Assembly (NCBI GenBank): GCA_040954595.2
Contig: CM082579.2
Coordinates: forward strand, 10,416,001 to 10,480,000
Source: Balanoglossus misakiensis
Lineage: Eukaryota > Hemichordata
Direction: 5' to 3'
DNA: 64,000 nt
Within the stretch, counting starts at the first letter, position 1. Every line of letters starts with the position of its first letter. The position numbers were made by a program, and so were the translations under genes. This document shows positions 19,921-32,003 of this stretch, piece by piece. The notes under the pieces are model-generated. The model did no database searches. It was not told where the DNA came from and worked only from the letters and a program-made list of their open reading frames with translations.

Positions 19921-19935
19921 GAGTCCACACCAAGG

Positions 19936-20093
19936 AATAGTTTTGCATATTTGCATATTTATAATTTTGAGCCATATTTGCCATTTTTGGTCAATTTTTT
20001 TTTCTCTCAAACCGTATGCCAGATTGCTTTGAAATTTGTTAGGCATGTTCCTAGGGGAATCCCAGGTAAGATGATGCAAAAAAAATGTGATTT
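19936..20093 (+). promoter_or_regulatory. Octamer/TATA-like AT block before Pb3
   Basis: TTTTGCATATTTGCATATTTATAAT (19941-19964) holds an inverted octamer (ATTTGCAT, 19949-19956) and a TATA-like end. Repeated before Pb5 and Pb6 and partly before Pb2 and Pb4. Promoter role is speculative. Confidence 0.2.
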
Positions 20094-20342
20094 TTGCATA
20101 AATGTGTCATTGGGAAATTTTTGCAACATGTACTTCAATCAAACGAGTCATTTAAGATTGATGGAGAGGTATTTGTTAATATCGTTCACGTGAAAATCAC
20201 AATGGGGGATAAGGACCACGAAAAAAAAAGTGATGATGCAGAACGTTTTCGAAAATATAATAAGAATATTATTCGTATTAGAAAGAAAGATCATTTGTGT
20301 TGCGTGTGGGGAATTGTGACCGCCAAAGCATGTATTAATTAA
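20094..20342 (+). pseudogene. Pb3: polymerase N-terminal fragment b
   Basis: Open to KACIN-stop. Same Pb-Pa deletion junction as Pb2. Confidence 0.45.
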
Positions 20343-20721
20343 GAGATCCAACTACACCCACTGGGCTAAAGGTAGACGCCTAGATCAAGACAATCAGAAT
20401 GTCGAATTGTATCAGATACGCGAGGTAAATAAGCGATTTATCAAAAAAGTCAAAACAACGGCAAGCGATTACGTAGTGAATTTCACTCCTGTATTAAGTC
20501 AGAATTTGCAGGACGCGTTAAATGCGCTGTACCAACGTTTCGATAGGTTGATAAGTGAGTTGACCAGCGATATGAAATCGAGTGATAAAATTCGGTTAAT
20601 TGTGTGCACGCTGCGGCTAGAAAGACCTGTTAATTTACCGTTTGTACGCATGGCGATACCTTCTCTGACAGTAAAGGAATTTCACAAATTTTTAAAGTGT
20701 TTGCTGTCAGTGGGGCCATAA
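20341..20721 (+). CDS. Pa4: polymerase N-terminal fragment a, least damaged copy
   Basis: Open from ATG-less 'YQIREVNKRFIKKVKTTA' (20407) to LSVGP-stop, 104 residues, because 'aaaaaagtcaaaacaacgg' keeps the frame broken elsewhere. Shows the whole Pa layout: basic start, DYVVNFTP strand, paired helix (LNALYQRFDRLISELTSDM), SDKIRLIVCT, then PVNLPFVRMAIPSLTVKEF. Still only a fragment: no catalytic domain is linked to it. Confidence 0.45.
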   Translation, partial: KRSNYTHWAKGRRLDQDNQNVELYQIREVNKRFIKKVKTTASDYVVNFTPVLSQNLQDALNALYQRFDRLISELTSDMKSSDKIRLIVCTLRLERPVNLPFVRMAIPSLTVKEFHKFLKCLLSVGP

Positions 20722-20838
20722 GACTAACAAGACATAAAGGCAAAGAGGTTTGGTGAAACCCCAATGTGACATGCATGATTTCAACAGTGAAACATTGTTC
20801 GGAATTTTTATCATTACAGTGTTCCTCAAAAGAGAGAG

Positions 20839-21260
20839 CAAGAGATGCACTACGCGGCCCTAGCTTCTCCCGATGAAAGAAGGGTCAGACAGGAAAGAGA
20901 CCACTCATGCCAGGGGTGTTTCAGGATCAGGCTGGTGGACAGCCAGTTCAGCCGCCTGTTCCAGATGTGCTACCATTGCCGGAAAGACAGGCCCCTAGAC
21001 CTGTGCCTATGATGGCTCCCGATCCATATCCATTCGATCAACGGGAAGAGCCTGTGCCAGCAGAAGACCATTCTGACCCAAGGGACATCCCCTTGCCGGA
21101 AGAACTCCTCCCCGATAGGCAGCAACCACGACAGGGTAGAGTGCGGCTATATCAACTTGTCCGTGAAGCCCACGAATTATACATTAATTTTTTAAGGAAT
21201 GACCTTCCAGATACAATAGCCAACATCAACCGCACGTTAGAGAGATTGAACGAGCATTGA
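20839..21260 (+). pseudogene. S4: proline-rich ORF copy
   Basis: A ~35-base deletion after 'aaagagacc' removes the AGAVP segment. The main frame 20907-21260 is open but the last codons change (NEH-stop instead of NEHLDGL). Confidence 0.5.
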
Positions 21261-22237
21261 GATGGACTTTGAACATTTTTTTACAAAGTATTTTAGTTCA
21301 TTTTTGGTATAATACTACCAGTAATTTTTATTATACACCTACTTTTCATTATTATTTTTATTATTGTTATTAATTATAAGTAATTGAGTTATAACGAAAA
21401 TGTTGTGATAAGGAGCACGTTGTCCAAGATTCGTATTGCTTTCCTAAAAAAATCGGGAACTATGTGCAGCTTCGTGAAAGAAGTAAAATTAAAAAGAAAT
21501 CACACCTGTAGAGCAATTAATGAGGTTTCCCAAAGCAATGCATTGCTATTTAAGATTTATTTGGCTTTGGATTTATTCACTTGACTTTAACGACTGAGTT
21601 GTTTTAGAAGATGTTTTGCATTTGCCGTGACACTACCTATTATTGATGGCTACAGTACAGAAACAAAGAAAACGCAAACGCTGCTGCCGAGGCATCATAT
21701 GCAAGTGATGGCCGATAAAGTTAAATCGGCACTGAGACAATATCATCAGCCATATTATATTGACACTGATTTGTCAGACTAGTGTCAGTATGATTCCTGT
21801 ACTGCCTTCATTTGCTCTCCATTCCATACTTCAACATTTCTCCATTTGTTTACTTCCTTTGAAAAGTGCTTATATTCCAGCACATATTCATTGCCTCTTT
21901 TTACACTGTAATATTGACATTCTTTTACTTCATTTGACATTTTTTACTGTTTTCTTTTCCGATTTAGACAATTGGCGAGCGCTCACTTCATTCATTTTGC
22001 CATTTTCTTCACTGCTTTTTTTATTACAGTTGAACACATTTTTAGTGACACATTTTTTGATTTCACATTTTTTTAATAATTTGTTCAGTTTGACATTTTG
22101 TTTCTTGCCTTTTTTTTGATGTGACAATGACATTCTTCTACTTGATTTGACATTTTTTTACTGTTTTTTTTCCTCGATTACATAATTTTTGACTGCTTCA
22201 TTTAATTAGACATTTTCTTCACTGATTTTTCTATTTC
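21261..22237. other. T-rich non-coding stretch (T4)
   Basis: As T1, with a ~40-base different segment near 21380-21450 ('aataaggagcacgttgtccaagattcgtattgc'). No gene seen. Confidence 0.6.
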
Positions 22238-23271
22238 AGTTTTTGAGAGTTTATCACTAGCCTGTACTGAGTGCCTCTGAATGAGATGAGTATACTGGTA
22301 CAACACCTTACAAGTTAATTTGTGGACCGGAGATTTAGAGACGCCAAGTGTGACATCATAGTCATCAATTGCAGAGTGAGCTGCATAAAAAACACCTGAA
22401 TTTGGAGGACCAGACAAGGGTACGGTTCCCTGCACGGGAAGCATTGTGTTTCACCGCATACCAGGCATTCAGTACATTTACATAAAATTCAGGGAGTACA
22501 GATAAAAGAAAATCAGGAACCCTTTGCCAAATTGAGTGTTGATGCAATAAATTTGTGGTATTATCTAAAAGCAAATATGACCAGGGCAAAACAGCCCATG
22601 TCTCGTCTTTACACATTATTATTCTTTTAACCCAAAGAGCCATCATTGCTTCCACTTGGCATTTCACATTAATATGATTAACTCCTCCTAGCTTATAGTC
22701 ACTTTCAAGAGTTTTGTTCGAAATTCTCCTTTTACGTTTTACAAAACTGTCAACGAGACGTTGTACTTTACAGAGTATATCATTGGGAATGCCAATTACT
22801 GATGATAAATACATAATTTTTGAAACAGCAAGAGACTTGGTAATGAGAACACGGCCATAAATCGTGAGTTGCCGTCTTCCCCACATTTCCAAAACTTTAC
22901 CTAATGATTTTAACTTATCATCCCAGTTTAACTGCTTACACAGAGCATTATCTTACCCAAAATACACTCCAAGAGTTTTTACAGGATTGTCAGACCAACT
23001 TATATCACCCACTTTATCGTTACATTTTCTTAAATTACCAAGTTTAAAAGCCTGTGTTTTCTTTTTATTTAACCTTAGCCCACTGCATCCCTGAAACTTT
23101 GAGAACAACAGAAGACAAATCTTCAACGAATACTATTGTATCATCTGCAAGTAAAGATATCTTTGCTTCTTTGGCATGACCATTACCAGCAGGCAGACGA
23201 AACTTACTTAACTTGTTACTGCTTTCATTATTTACTTGATATTTTTTAGTGCTTCCATTATTAATTGACAT
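22238..23271 (-). pseudogene. L4: antisense LINE fragment
   Basis: Minus-strand frame 22365-22892 is open from the thumb segment (GRRQLTIYGRVLITKSLAVS) through LESDYKLGGVNHINVKCQVE and WSYLLLDNTTNLLHQHSIW. Motif C lies in the separate frame 23065-23271. Same 3' deletion as L1. Confidence 0.8.
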
Positions 23272-23627
23272 TTCTTATTTCTCATTTTTTTTAAACAATT
23301 GAACTTTATTCATCTATATACAACACAGCTCATTTTCATTGTTATATTTATTATTTTACATACAGCCTTCATAGTGAGAATTCTTCACTAAGGTGGAGTG
23401 AAGGTTGGACCCCCATGTTTGAATCTATTGGCTGTTGTTTTGTAATCACGTGTCTGTCAATCTATGATGTCATAATTAGAATATGCAAAGAGGAAGTCCA
23501 GTCACTGTACTTAATGTGATCGACAGATCAAGTCTTCATCATTGTGAGTGACAGCGCCTACGTGACAACATCGCAGCAGTTGAAGTTTAGCCGCTCCAAA
23601 AGTCTACGCACAGCACATCACCCTGAC
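23272..23627 (+). promoter_or_regulatory. V4: copy of conserved block
   Basis: E-box and TGATGTCAT kept. The octamer is mutated (ATGCAAAG, ~23483-23490). Confidence 0.25.
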
Positions 23628-24300
23628 ATGGCAAGAAGAGGTGGAGGCAGACCGGAAACGGCTTTTGCTTCCACCACGAGTTCTCACTTACGGCATCGGG
23701 TTGGCCAAAGTCTCGCTCCCTGAAAAGGAGAGGTTGACTTGATACGCCAATATCAACTGGCTACTCGGAGACTGGCCACTGGCGATGGGTGGAAGACACA
23801 TGCCGTGAAGCTGATGTGGTTTTTCTCCGTGGAATGGTTCTACAAGCATCTTCTCCATCGGGATCCGCACAAGAACAGGATCCTGCAACGGAATCTCCGT
23901 CCAAGCAGCACTGTCACATCTGGACCCTGCCGTGATATCCGCTTGCAGACGCGCCCAGATCTTGCGACCATCAAACATCTACTGAAAAAGTCGGGGGAGA
24001 CGGTCATCGTGGAAGATACCATGCAAGGCAGGGACCCAGTCACCTCCATCGCATCAACATTGAGGGCAACCTCACCCTGAAGAACACCCTCTACACGACC
24101 ATCATCTTCTACAGAGGCGGCGCCCCGCAAATTATACTCTACAGTGGCTGCACAACAACCCTTGGTGAACCACCAAGGAAGAGCTCGCAACGCCGTCAAC
24201 CACTGCGAGGGCAGTCCACCCAGCCACCAAGGAAGAACGCTCAATTCCAGTAAAGTACAGGAAATGCCAAATAACAGACCTGGAATTGACAAAAAAGTAT
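23628..24300 (+). pseudogene. W4: Arg/Ser/Thr-rich ORF copy
   Basis: Shared TGA at codon 32. T5 run keeps the frame open 23739-24080, then 'caccctgaagaac' (C to T) adds a stop. A deletion in 'ataacagacctgg' disrupts the tail. Confidence 0.4.
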
Positions 24301-24527
24301 CTAAACCATATTATTTTTGATGGGGACTGTGTTGACAAAAACAGCACAATTTGTGGGTCATGTAGGATAGCCTCCTCTAAATATGTAAGATCAGAATATG
24401 ATGTCAAAACAGTGAAATCTGCATCAAAACATTGAATGAGGTCTCTGTGCAGTAGTTACAAGGATGTTAAGTGTATTGATATAAACACTGCATCAGATCA
24501 TGGACGAATGAGCTGTAGCTGAAATTA

Positions 24528-24725
24528 TTAATCGCTTTGCGTAATGTGACCCAAGATTTCTTTCATGAGCAAACTCGGGAACAAGGTGGCTGGAGGGGTT
24601 AGCGCCCTCGTGCGGTTTAATGTGGGATGATGGTCTCTTTCTCCCACATGGGCTGCCATGATAGGTACATGTTTTTGATTGCTCCGGTTTTCAATCGCCT
24701 GTAATGGACGGTTTGAAATTGCCAT
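24528..24725 (-). other. Antisense frame, shorter copy
   Basis: Counterpart of 14239-14523, interrupted by a deletion in 'atgtgggatgatgg'. This weakens the case that the frame is maintained. Confidence 0.15.
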
Positions 24726-24805
24726 CCATATGTATCGACAAACTATAAATAATAGTCGACATCTCTGGAACGTTCGACCGAGATTTTAGTATCAAACCTG
24801 CACCC

Positions 24806-25358
24806 GTGCGAGAAGTGTTACACAGCAGAACGATGGCAGAAGCTCCGAAATTCTCATCTGTGGCAACTCAAACATCCGATGGGGAGTTCAAAGCGAATGA
24901 CGTGCAAAGTGATCCATTCTGGTTAGAAGACGAAAATTTCATGGAAGATGAAGAGATAGAATTAGCCAGACTAGCACGTAGAGCTGAAGAATGTCTGGAG
25001 TTGGAGAAGAAATTCCAAACAAAACTTTTCTATACCCGGCATACTATATTATCTCAGTATTGGTGAGGGGGGGGGGGGACTGTGAAGGGTGTGAAATTGA
25101 TGATCCTTCGCAATTTCATCATGACTGTATGATGACAGCCCTTACGAAAATTGGTTGACAAGTACTTGGACATGCTATGGAGAGACTGGATCTTCCGACA
25201 CTATAAATGTCCGAGATGATGACAGAAACAGGGATGGAGTATGGACAATTACTGGACGTATTAATCCATCCACGCTACGCGCTATTTGCAAGTGCAGAAG
25301 AAGACAAAATGGAACAAGAAAAGTTTTTATAAAGTTGGTTAAACATTACGAAGAATAG
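24806..25358 (+). pseudogene. Zy3: acidic helix module with zinc segment
   Basis: Open to 25066. Extra C in 'atctcagtatt' and a G12 run before the CEGC segment. Then 'dwifrhykcpr'-like reading (25155-25358) leads directly into module Z2, unlike Zy2 and Zy4, which lead to the MPYGTAEEV chain. Confidence 0.4.
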
Positions 25359-25388
25359 AAACGAGGGCGGGGTGAGGAATCTCGTCTA

Positions 25389-25745
25389 GTGGTGACTGTT
25401 CAGCGAGACGGGAAGCGTATGCGACGTTCCGTTGTATGGATGGCACAGGAGCCGAAGGGGGTGACAAAGCAGTCGAAAATCACCACGACTACATCAACAC
25501 GCTCCAGTAGAGGTAGAGGCAGAAGAAAATCAACCAGCGGCCGCTCCTGTCCATGCCCTGTTCCGGGATGTGGACGGACATCAAGACGTCTGAAGCGGCA
25601 CTGCTTTTAAATCTGGCAAAGCAACCTGAGACTGTTGCAGCGAGTGAAACTTGACGAAATCTAGGAGATGGGAGCACGGCCGTCTGGTCAAAAAGTGACA
25701 AAGAAAAACCTGATGGCAAAACCAGACATCCCAATGTATTTATTT
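25389..25745 (+). pseudogene. Z2: RG-rich module with intact CPVPGC finger
   Basis: 73 codons: VQRDGKRMRRSVVWMAQEPK, a Ser/Thr linker, SRGRGRRKSTSGRS, then CPCPVPGCGRTSRRLKRHCF-stop. C-x4-C...H-C finger plus RG box suggest RNA/DNA binding. The stop right after the His means the second half of the finger is missing or in a downstream exon. Compare the CPIPEC finger in X1, which has a similar plan. Confidence 0.45.
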
Positions 25746-26001
25746 AGTAACTTTGTGTATTTATATTTAATAGAAGACCATCTGTGAATATCTACAAGAC
25801 GTCGTAGATGGTATGAACAATTTACAGCAAAAGAACAAGGACGTACGTTGGTGATATTTGCATATTTGTATTTTTGCCACTTTAGAGCATATATTTTCTG
25901 TAAAACTGCTTTGAAATTTTTTTTTTCTCTGATTGCTTTGAAATTTGTTAGGCATGTTCCTAGGGGAATCCCAGGTAAGATGATGCAAAAAAATGTGATT
26001 T
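25746..26001 (+). other. A-module remnant and AT-rich lead
   Basis: Keeps the EYLQDVVDGMNNLQQKNKD-like helix codons (25790-25850), then jumps into 'gatatttgcatatttg' and the Pb lead. The CPRC part is deleted. Confidence 0.4.
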
Positions 26002-26328
26002 TTGCATAAATGTGTTATTGGGAAATTTTTGCAACATGTACTTCAATCAAACGAGTCATTTAAGATTGATGGAGAGGTATTTGTTAATATCGTTCACGTG
26101 AAAATCACAAAGGGGGATAAGGACCGTGAAAAAACAAGTGATGATGCAGAACGTTTTCGAAAATATAATAAGAGTATTATTCGTATTAGAAACAAAGATC
26201 ATTTGTGTTGCGTGCGGGGAATTGTGACCGCCAAAGCATGTATTGACAAACGCCCTGATCTCGTGTACATTACAAAAAAAGACGAACAATTCAGGAAGTA
26301 TTCGCGAAAAGTCATCATCAGCCGATAG
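26002..26328 (+). pseudogene. Pb4: polymerase N-terminal fragment b, extended
   Basis: 108 codons. Does not have the KACIN deletion and reads on through DKRPDLVYITKKDEQFRKYS, the natural continuation. The best copy for comparing Pb to known PolB N-termini. Confidence 0.5.
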
Positions 26329-26759
26329 CGACCTGGAGATACAGTCCGCAAAATTACAGAAGTCCTTACATTCTAGCAGTACGTCGGAGAACGATAAAAC
26401 ATCCGCTGGAAAAATGGTGCACCAAAACCAAATGTCACAACCAACAGGCTGTCGTCGCTGCAGAATTCCGGACTACTGACAGGGATCTGACAGAAGAATG
26501 GGGTGACAATACAGACTTCACACCGCAGGACCAGGAACTCATCAACCAATGGGCTGAGGAGGAAGAAGCATTGTATCGGTACGAGACGAAGTTCGTGGAC
26601 CTACTACAAGATCAGTCATTACGAAGGGAGACTGATGTAACCAACACCCAGCTTGTGACAGTTGTATCCCGTTGTATCGTTTTTATAATAAATAGACTTG
26701 AATTCCAAGAGAAACTGAATCAAACTGTTTGTGTCCATCCTTGTACATCAACAGCTCCG
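26329..26759 (+). pseudogene. Zq4: acidic module lacking its zinc motif
   Basis: In one frame AEFRTTDRDLTEEWGDNTDF, then QDQELINQWAEEEEALYRYE, TKFVDLLQD, parallel in plan to Zy (acidic stretch then helix). The codons for CEGCKLQDPSQ are deleted: 'ctactacaagat' joins 'cagtcattacg'. Ends VSRCIVFIINRLEFQEKLNQ. Confidence 0.4.
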
Positions 26760-27012
26760 CGAATTAAGAGATCCAACTACACCCCCTCCAGCTAAACGTA
26801 CACGCCTAGATCAAGACAATCAGAATGTCGAATTGTATCCAATACGCGAGGTAAATAAGCGATTTATCAAAAAAATTAAAAACAACGGCTAGCGATTACG
26901 TAGTGAATTTCACTCCTGCAAAAAGTCGGAATTTAAGGGACGCGTTAAATGCGCTGTATCAACGCTTCGATAAGTGAGTTGACCAGCGATATGAAATCGA
27001 GTGATGAAATTC
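26760..27012 (+). pseudogene. Pa5: truncated polymerase fragment a
   Basis: Starts with the PPPAKR-like segment in another frame. Frameshifted at 'aaaaattaaaaacaacgg'. Ends by direct fusion at 'gatgaaattctgttgcttcagg' to S5, skipping the KCLLSVGP end and the spacer. Pa6/S7 has a similar fusion. Confidence 0.45.
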
Positions 27013-27381
27013 TGTTGCTTCAGGCCCAGGCTGGTGGACAGCCAGTTCAGCCACCTGTTCCAGATGTGCTACCATTGCCGGAAAGACAGGCCCCTAGACC
27101 TGTGCCTATGATGGCTCCCGATCCATATCCATTCGATGAACGGGAAGAGCCTGTGCCAGCAGAAGACCATGCTAATGCTGCGGACCCAAGGGACATCCCC
27201 TTGCCGGAAGAACTCCTCCCCGATAGGCAGCAACCACGACAGGGTAGAGTGCGGTTATATCAACTTGTCCGTGAAGCCCACGAATTGTACATTAATTTTT
27301 TTAAGAAATGACCTTCCAGATACATTTGCTAACATCAACCGCACGTTAGAGAGATTGAACGAGCATTTAGATGGACTTTGA
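27013..27381 (+). pseudogene. S5: proline-rich ORF copy fused to Pa5
   Basis: Frame 26949-27311 runs in frame from Pa5 into the proline-rich part, a chimaeric ORF of 120 codons ending NFFKK-stop at an extra T. The last helix is in frame 27136-27381. Confidence 0.45.
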
Positions 27382-28296
27382 ACATTTTTTTTTACTAATC
27401 TAAGTATTTGATTTCATTTTTGGTAGAATACTACTACTAGTTTTTATTACACTCATTATTATTATTATTAAAGTAATTTAGTTTTGACGAAGAAGTTGTG
27501 ATGAGGAGCACGTTGTCCATAACATTCATGTAATGTTTTCATAAAGAGATCAGGAACTATGTGCAGCTTCGTGAAAGAAGTACAATTAAAAAGAAATCAT
27601 ACCTGTAGAGCAATTAATGAGGTTTGGATTTATTGACTTGACTTTTAACGACCGAGTTGTTTTAGAAGATGTTTTGCATTTGCCGTGACACTACCTATTA
27701 TTGATGGCTACAGTACAGAAACGAAGAAAACGCAAACGCTGCTGCTGAGGCATCATATGCAAGTGATGGCCGATAAAGTTAATTTGGCACTGAGACAATA
27801 TCATCAGCCATATTATGTTGACACTGATTTGTCAGACTAGTGTCAGTATGATTCCTGTACTGCCTTCATTTGCTCTCCATTCCATACTTCAACATTTCTC
27901 CATTTTTTCACTTCCTTTGAAAAGTGCTTATATTCCAGCACATATTCATTGCCTCTTTTTACACTGTAATATTGACATTCTTTTACTTCATTTGACATTT
28001 TTTACTATTTTCTTTTCCGATTAGACAATTTGCGAGCGCTCACTTCATTCATTTTGCCATTTTCTTCACTGCTTTTTTTATTACAGTTGAACACATTTTT
28101 AGTGACACATTTTTTGATTTCACATTTTTTTAATAATTTGTTCAGTTTGACATTTTGTTTCTTGCCTTTTTTTTGATGTGACAATGACATTCTTCTACTT
28201 GATTTGACATTTTTTTACTGTTTTTTTTCCTCGATTACACAATTTTTGACTGCTTCATTTAATTAGACATTTTCTTCACTGATTTTTCTATTTCAG
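27382..28296. other. T-rich non-coding stretch (T5)
   Basis: As T1, with deletion of the 'cccaaagcaatgcattgc' segment near 27625. No gene seen. Confidence 0.6.
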
Positions 28297-29331
28297 TTTT
28301 TGAGAGTTTATCACTAGCCTGTACTGAGTGCCTCTGAATGAGATGAGTATACTGGTACAACACCTTACAAGTTAATTTGTGGACCGGAGATTTAGAGACG
28401 CCAAGTGTGACATCATAGTCATCACTTGCAGAGTGAGCTGCATAAAAAACACCTGAATTTGGAGGACCAGACAAGGGTACGGTTCCCTGCACGGGAGGCA
28501 TTGTGTTTCACCGCATACCAGGCATTCAGTACATTTACATAAAATTCAGGGAGTACAGATAAAAGAAAATCAGGAACCCTTTGCCAAATTGAGTGTTGAT
28601 GCAATAAATTTGTGGTATTATCTAAAAGCAAATATGACCAGGGCAAAACAGCCCATGTCTCGTCTTTACACAGTATTATTCTTTTAACCCAAAGAGCCAT
28701 CATTGCTTCCACTTGGCATTTCACATTAATATGATTAACTCCTCCTAGCTTGTAGTCACTTTCAAGAGTTTTGTTCGAAATTCTCCTTTTACGTTTTACA
28801 AAACTGTCAACGAGACGTTGTACTTTACAGAGTATATCATTGGGAATGCCAATTACTGATGATAAATACATGTACATAATTTTTGAAACAGCAAGAGACT
28901 TGGTAATGAGAATACGGCCATAAATCGTGAGTTGCCGTCTTCCCCACATTTCCAAAACTTTACCTAATGATTTTAACTTATCATCCCAGTTGAACTGCTT
29001 ACACAGAGCATTATCATACCCAAAATACACTCCAAGAGTTTTTACAGAATTGTCAGACCAACTTATATCACCCACTTTATCGTTACATTTTCTTAAATTA
29101 CCAAGTTTAAAAGCCTGCGTTTTCTTTTTATTTAACCTTAGCCCACTGCATCCCTGAAACTTTGAGAACAGAAGACAAATCTTCAACGAATACTGTTGTA
29201 TCATCTGCAAGTAAAGATATCTTTGCTTCTTTGGCATGACCATTACCAGCAGGCAGACGAAACTTACTTAACTTGTTACTGCTTTCATTATTTACTTGAT
29301 ATTTTTTAGTGCTTCCATTATTAATTGACAT
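28297..29331 (-). pseudogene. L5: antisense LINE fragment, longest single frame
   Basis: Minus-strand frame 28422-29243 is open for 273 codons, from just after motif C through FSKFQGCSGL, SWSDNSVKTLGVYFG, GRRQLTIYGRILITKSLAVS to the SKFRCF segment. LLADDTTVF sits in the other frame (29128-29331), so the RT break is retained even here. Confidence 0.8.
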
Positions 29332-29684
29332 TTCTTATTTCTCATTATTTTAAACAATTGAACTTTATTCATTTATATACAACACAGCTCATTTTCATTG
29401 TTATATTTATTATTTTACATACAGCCTTCATAGTGAGAATTCTTCACTAAGGTGGAGTGAAGGTTGGACCCATGTTTGAATCTATTGGCTGTTGTTTTGT
29501 AATCACGTGTCTGTCAATCTATGATGTCATAATTAGAATATGCAAATAGGAAATCCAGTCACTGTACTTAATGTGATCGACAGATCAAGTCTTCATCATT
29601 GTGAGTGACAGTGCCTACGTGACAACATAGCAGCAGTTGAAGTTTAGCCGCTCCAAAAGTCTACGCACAGCACATCACCCTGAC
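29332..29684 (+). promoter_or_regulatory. V5: copy of conserved block
   Basis: E-box, TGATGTCAT and octamer kept. Confidence 0.3.
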
Positions 29685-30460
29685 ATGGCAAGAAGAGGTG
29701 GAGGCAGACCGGAAACGGCTTTTTGCTTCCACCACGAGTTCTCACTTACGGCATCGGGTTGGCCAAAGTGTCGCTCCCTGAAAAGGAGAGGTTGACTTGA
29801 TTCGCCAATATCAACTGGCTACTCGGAGACTGGCCACTGGCGATGGGTGGCAGCTTCACATGCCGTGAAGCTGATGTTGTTTTCTCCGTGGAATGGTTAT
29901 ACAAGCATCTCCATCGGGATCCGCACAAGAACAGGATCCCGCAACGGAAGTCCCGTCACGTCTGGACCCTGCCGTGACATCCGCTTGCGACCGTCAAACA
30001 TCTACTGAAAAAGTCTGGGGAGACGGTCGTCATGGACGATACCACGCAAGGCAGGGACCCAGTCACCTCTGTCCCATCAACATCCAGGGCATCCTCACCC
30101 CGAAGAACATCCTCTACACGACCATCATCTTCTACAGTGGCGGCGCCCCGCAAATTATATTCTACCGTGGCTGTGCAACAACCCTTGGTGAACCACCAAG
30201 GAAGAGCTCGCAACGCCGTCAACCACTGCGAGGGCAGTCCACCCAGCCACCAAGGAAGAGCGCTCAATTCCAGTAAAGTACAGGAAATGCCAAATAACAG
30301 AGTCCTGGAATTGACAAAAAAGTATCTAAACCATATTAATTTTGATGGGGACTGTGTTGACAAAAACAGCACAATTTGTGAGTCATGTAGGATAGCCTCC
30401 TCTAAATATGTAAGATCAGAATATGATGTCAAAACAGTGAAATCTGCATCAAAACATTAA
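29685..30460 (+). pseudogene. W5: Arg/Ser/Thr-rich ORF copy
   Basis: Extra T in 'ggctttttgc' shifts the frame at codon ~12. Several deletions in the middle. The tail is open 30032-30460 and carries the complete type-1 end: ELTKKYLNHINFDGDCVDK, STICESCRIASSKYVRS, ending KSASKH-stop. Confidence 0.4.
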
Positions 30461-30515
30461 ATGAGGTCTCTGTGCAGTAGTTACAAGGATGTTAAGTGTA
30501 TTGATATAAACACCA

Positions 30516-30752
30516 TCAGATCATGGACGAATCAGCCTTTGTAGCTGAAATTATTAATCGCTTTGCGTAATGTGACCCAAGATTTCTTTCATAAGCAAAC
30601 TCGGTAACGAGGCTGCTGGAAGGATTAGCGCCCTCATGCGGTTTAATGTAGAGATGACGGTCTCTTTCTCCCACATGGGCTGCCATGATAGGTACATGTG
30701 TTTGATTGCTCCGGTTTTCAATCGCCTGTAATGGACGGTTTGAAATTGCCAT
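30516..30752 (-). other. Antisense frame, copy 3
   Basis: 78 codons, matching 14239-14523 with few changes. Confidence 0.15.
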
Positions 30753-30832
30753 CCATATGTATCGACAAACTATAAATAATAGTCGACATCTCTGGAACGT
30801 TCGACCGAGATTTTAGTATCAAACCTGCACCC

Positions 30833-31424
30833 GTGCGAGAAGTGTTACACGGCAGAACGATGGCAGAAGCTCCGAAATTCTCATCTGTGGCAACTCAAAC
30901 ATCCGATGGGGAGTTCAAAGAGAATGTCGTGCAAAGTGATCCATTCGGGTTAGAGGACGAAAATTTCCCGGAAGATGAAGAGATAGAATTAGCCAGGTTG
31001 GCACAGAAAGCGGAAGAATATCTGGAGTTGGAGAAGAAATTCCAAACGAAACTTTTCTATGCCCGGCGTACTATATTATTCAGTATTGGTGAGGGGGGGG
31101 GGGGGGGACTGTGAAGGGTGTGAAATTGATGATCCTTCGCAATTTCGTCATGACTGTATGTTGACAGTCTTTACAAAATTGGTTGACAAGTACTTGGACA
31201 TGCTATGGAGAGTGATCTTCCGACACTATAAATGTCCGAGATGATGATGGAAACAGGGAAAGAGAATGGACAATTACTGGACGTATTAATCCATCCATGC
31301 TACGCGCTATTTGGAAGTACAGAAGAAGACATAAAGGAACAAGGAAATAGTTTATAGAAGTTCGTTAAACATTACGAAGAATAGAAAGAGATTGGAAAGT
31401 TCCCATCCACGTAGATTATCCGAG
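30833..31424 (+). pseudogene. Zy4: acidic helix module with zinc segment
   Basis: Open to 31114 with a G15 run. The alternative frame 31059-31244 spans the run and does reach GGGDCEGCEIDDPSQFRHDC and KLVDKYLDMLWR, so here only the upstream half is out of frame. Confidence 0.4.
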
Positions 31425-31446
31425 GCTGACAGTCTATTATGCCGTA

Positions 31447-32003
31447 TGGTACCGCAGAAGAAGTAACCTCATTATTAAAGTTACAGGCGTCTACCATCTC
31501 TCCGGAATTAAAACTTCTAGTGGTACGTAAAGTCTGTCATCTGACACGGAGAGAGCTTCCTGATGTGACAAGATGAGTTAAAGAGTTGTGTCTCGCTTGA
31601 AGAATTTGATTCAATGTTAGAATCATGCGGCAATCATCTATCTAATGAATTACATCTGGCTGCTCTGGGCGGAAAGAGAGTCAACAGATGGCGAGGCACA
31701 CTGTGGAAGTTCAGACAATGTAGATACTCTTTCGCCCACTTGTGAAATTCAACGTGAAAACCAACATACACGTATAGGTGAAATTACGTGTAACAAAGAT
31801 CAGCGTGGTGGTAGTACCTCTGGGAATAAAAATCCTGTAATTATTGACAATTCAATCGTTCAGCCGGAGAATCCTCCTCCATCAGTTAGTTTGGTGCCGG
31901 GTCCTGCACAGAACCCTAGAAAACGCAGAATAAGCGTTGGAGAAATTCGCGATAACGCAGGAGAAATGTTTGAAATTCGTAAAGTACAGTGCTTGTCAAA
32001 TGA
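31447..32003 (+). pseudogene. Exon-like chain leading into S6
   Basis: MPYGTAEEVTSLLKLQAST peptide (31447-31578), then the frame 31645-32034 with PENPPPSVSLVPGPAQNPRK and GEIRDNAGEMFEIRK joined to S6. Nearly the same as the 15.2-15.7 kb chain. Confidence 0.35.
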
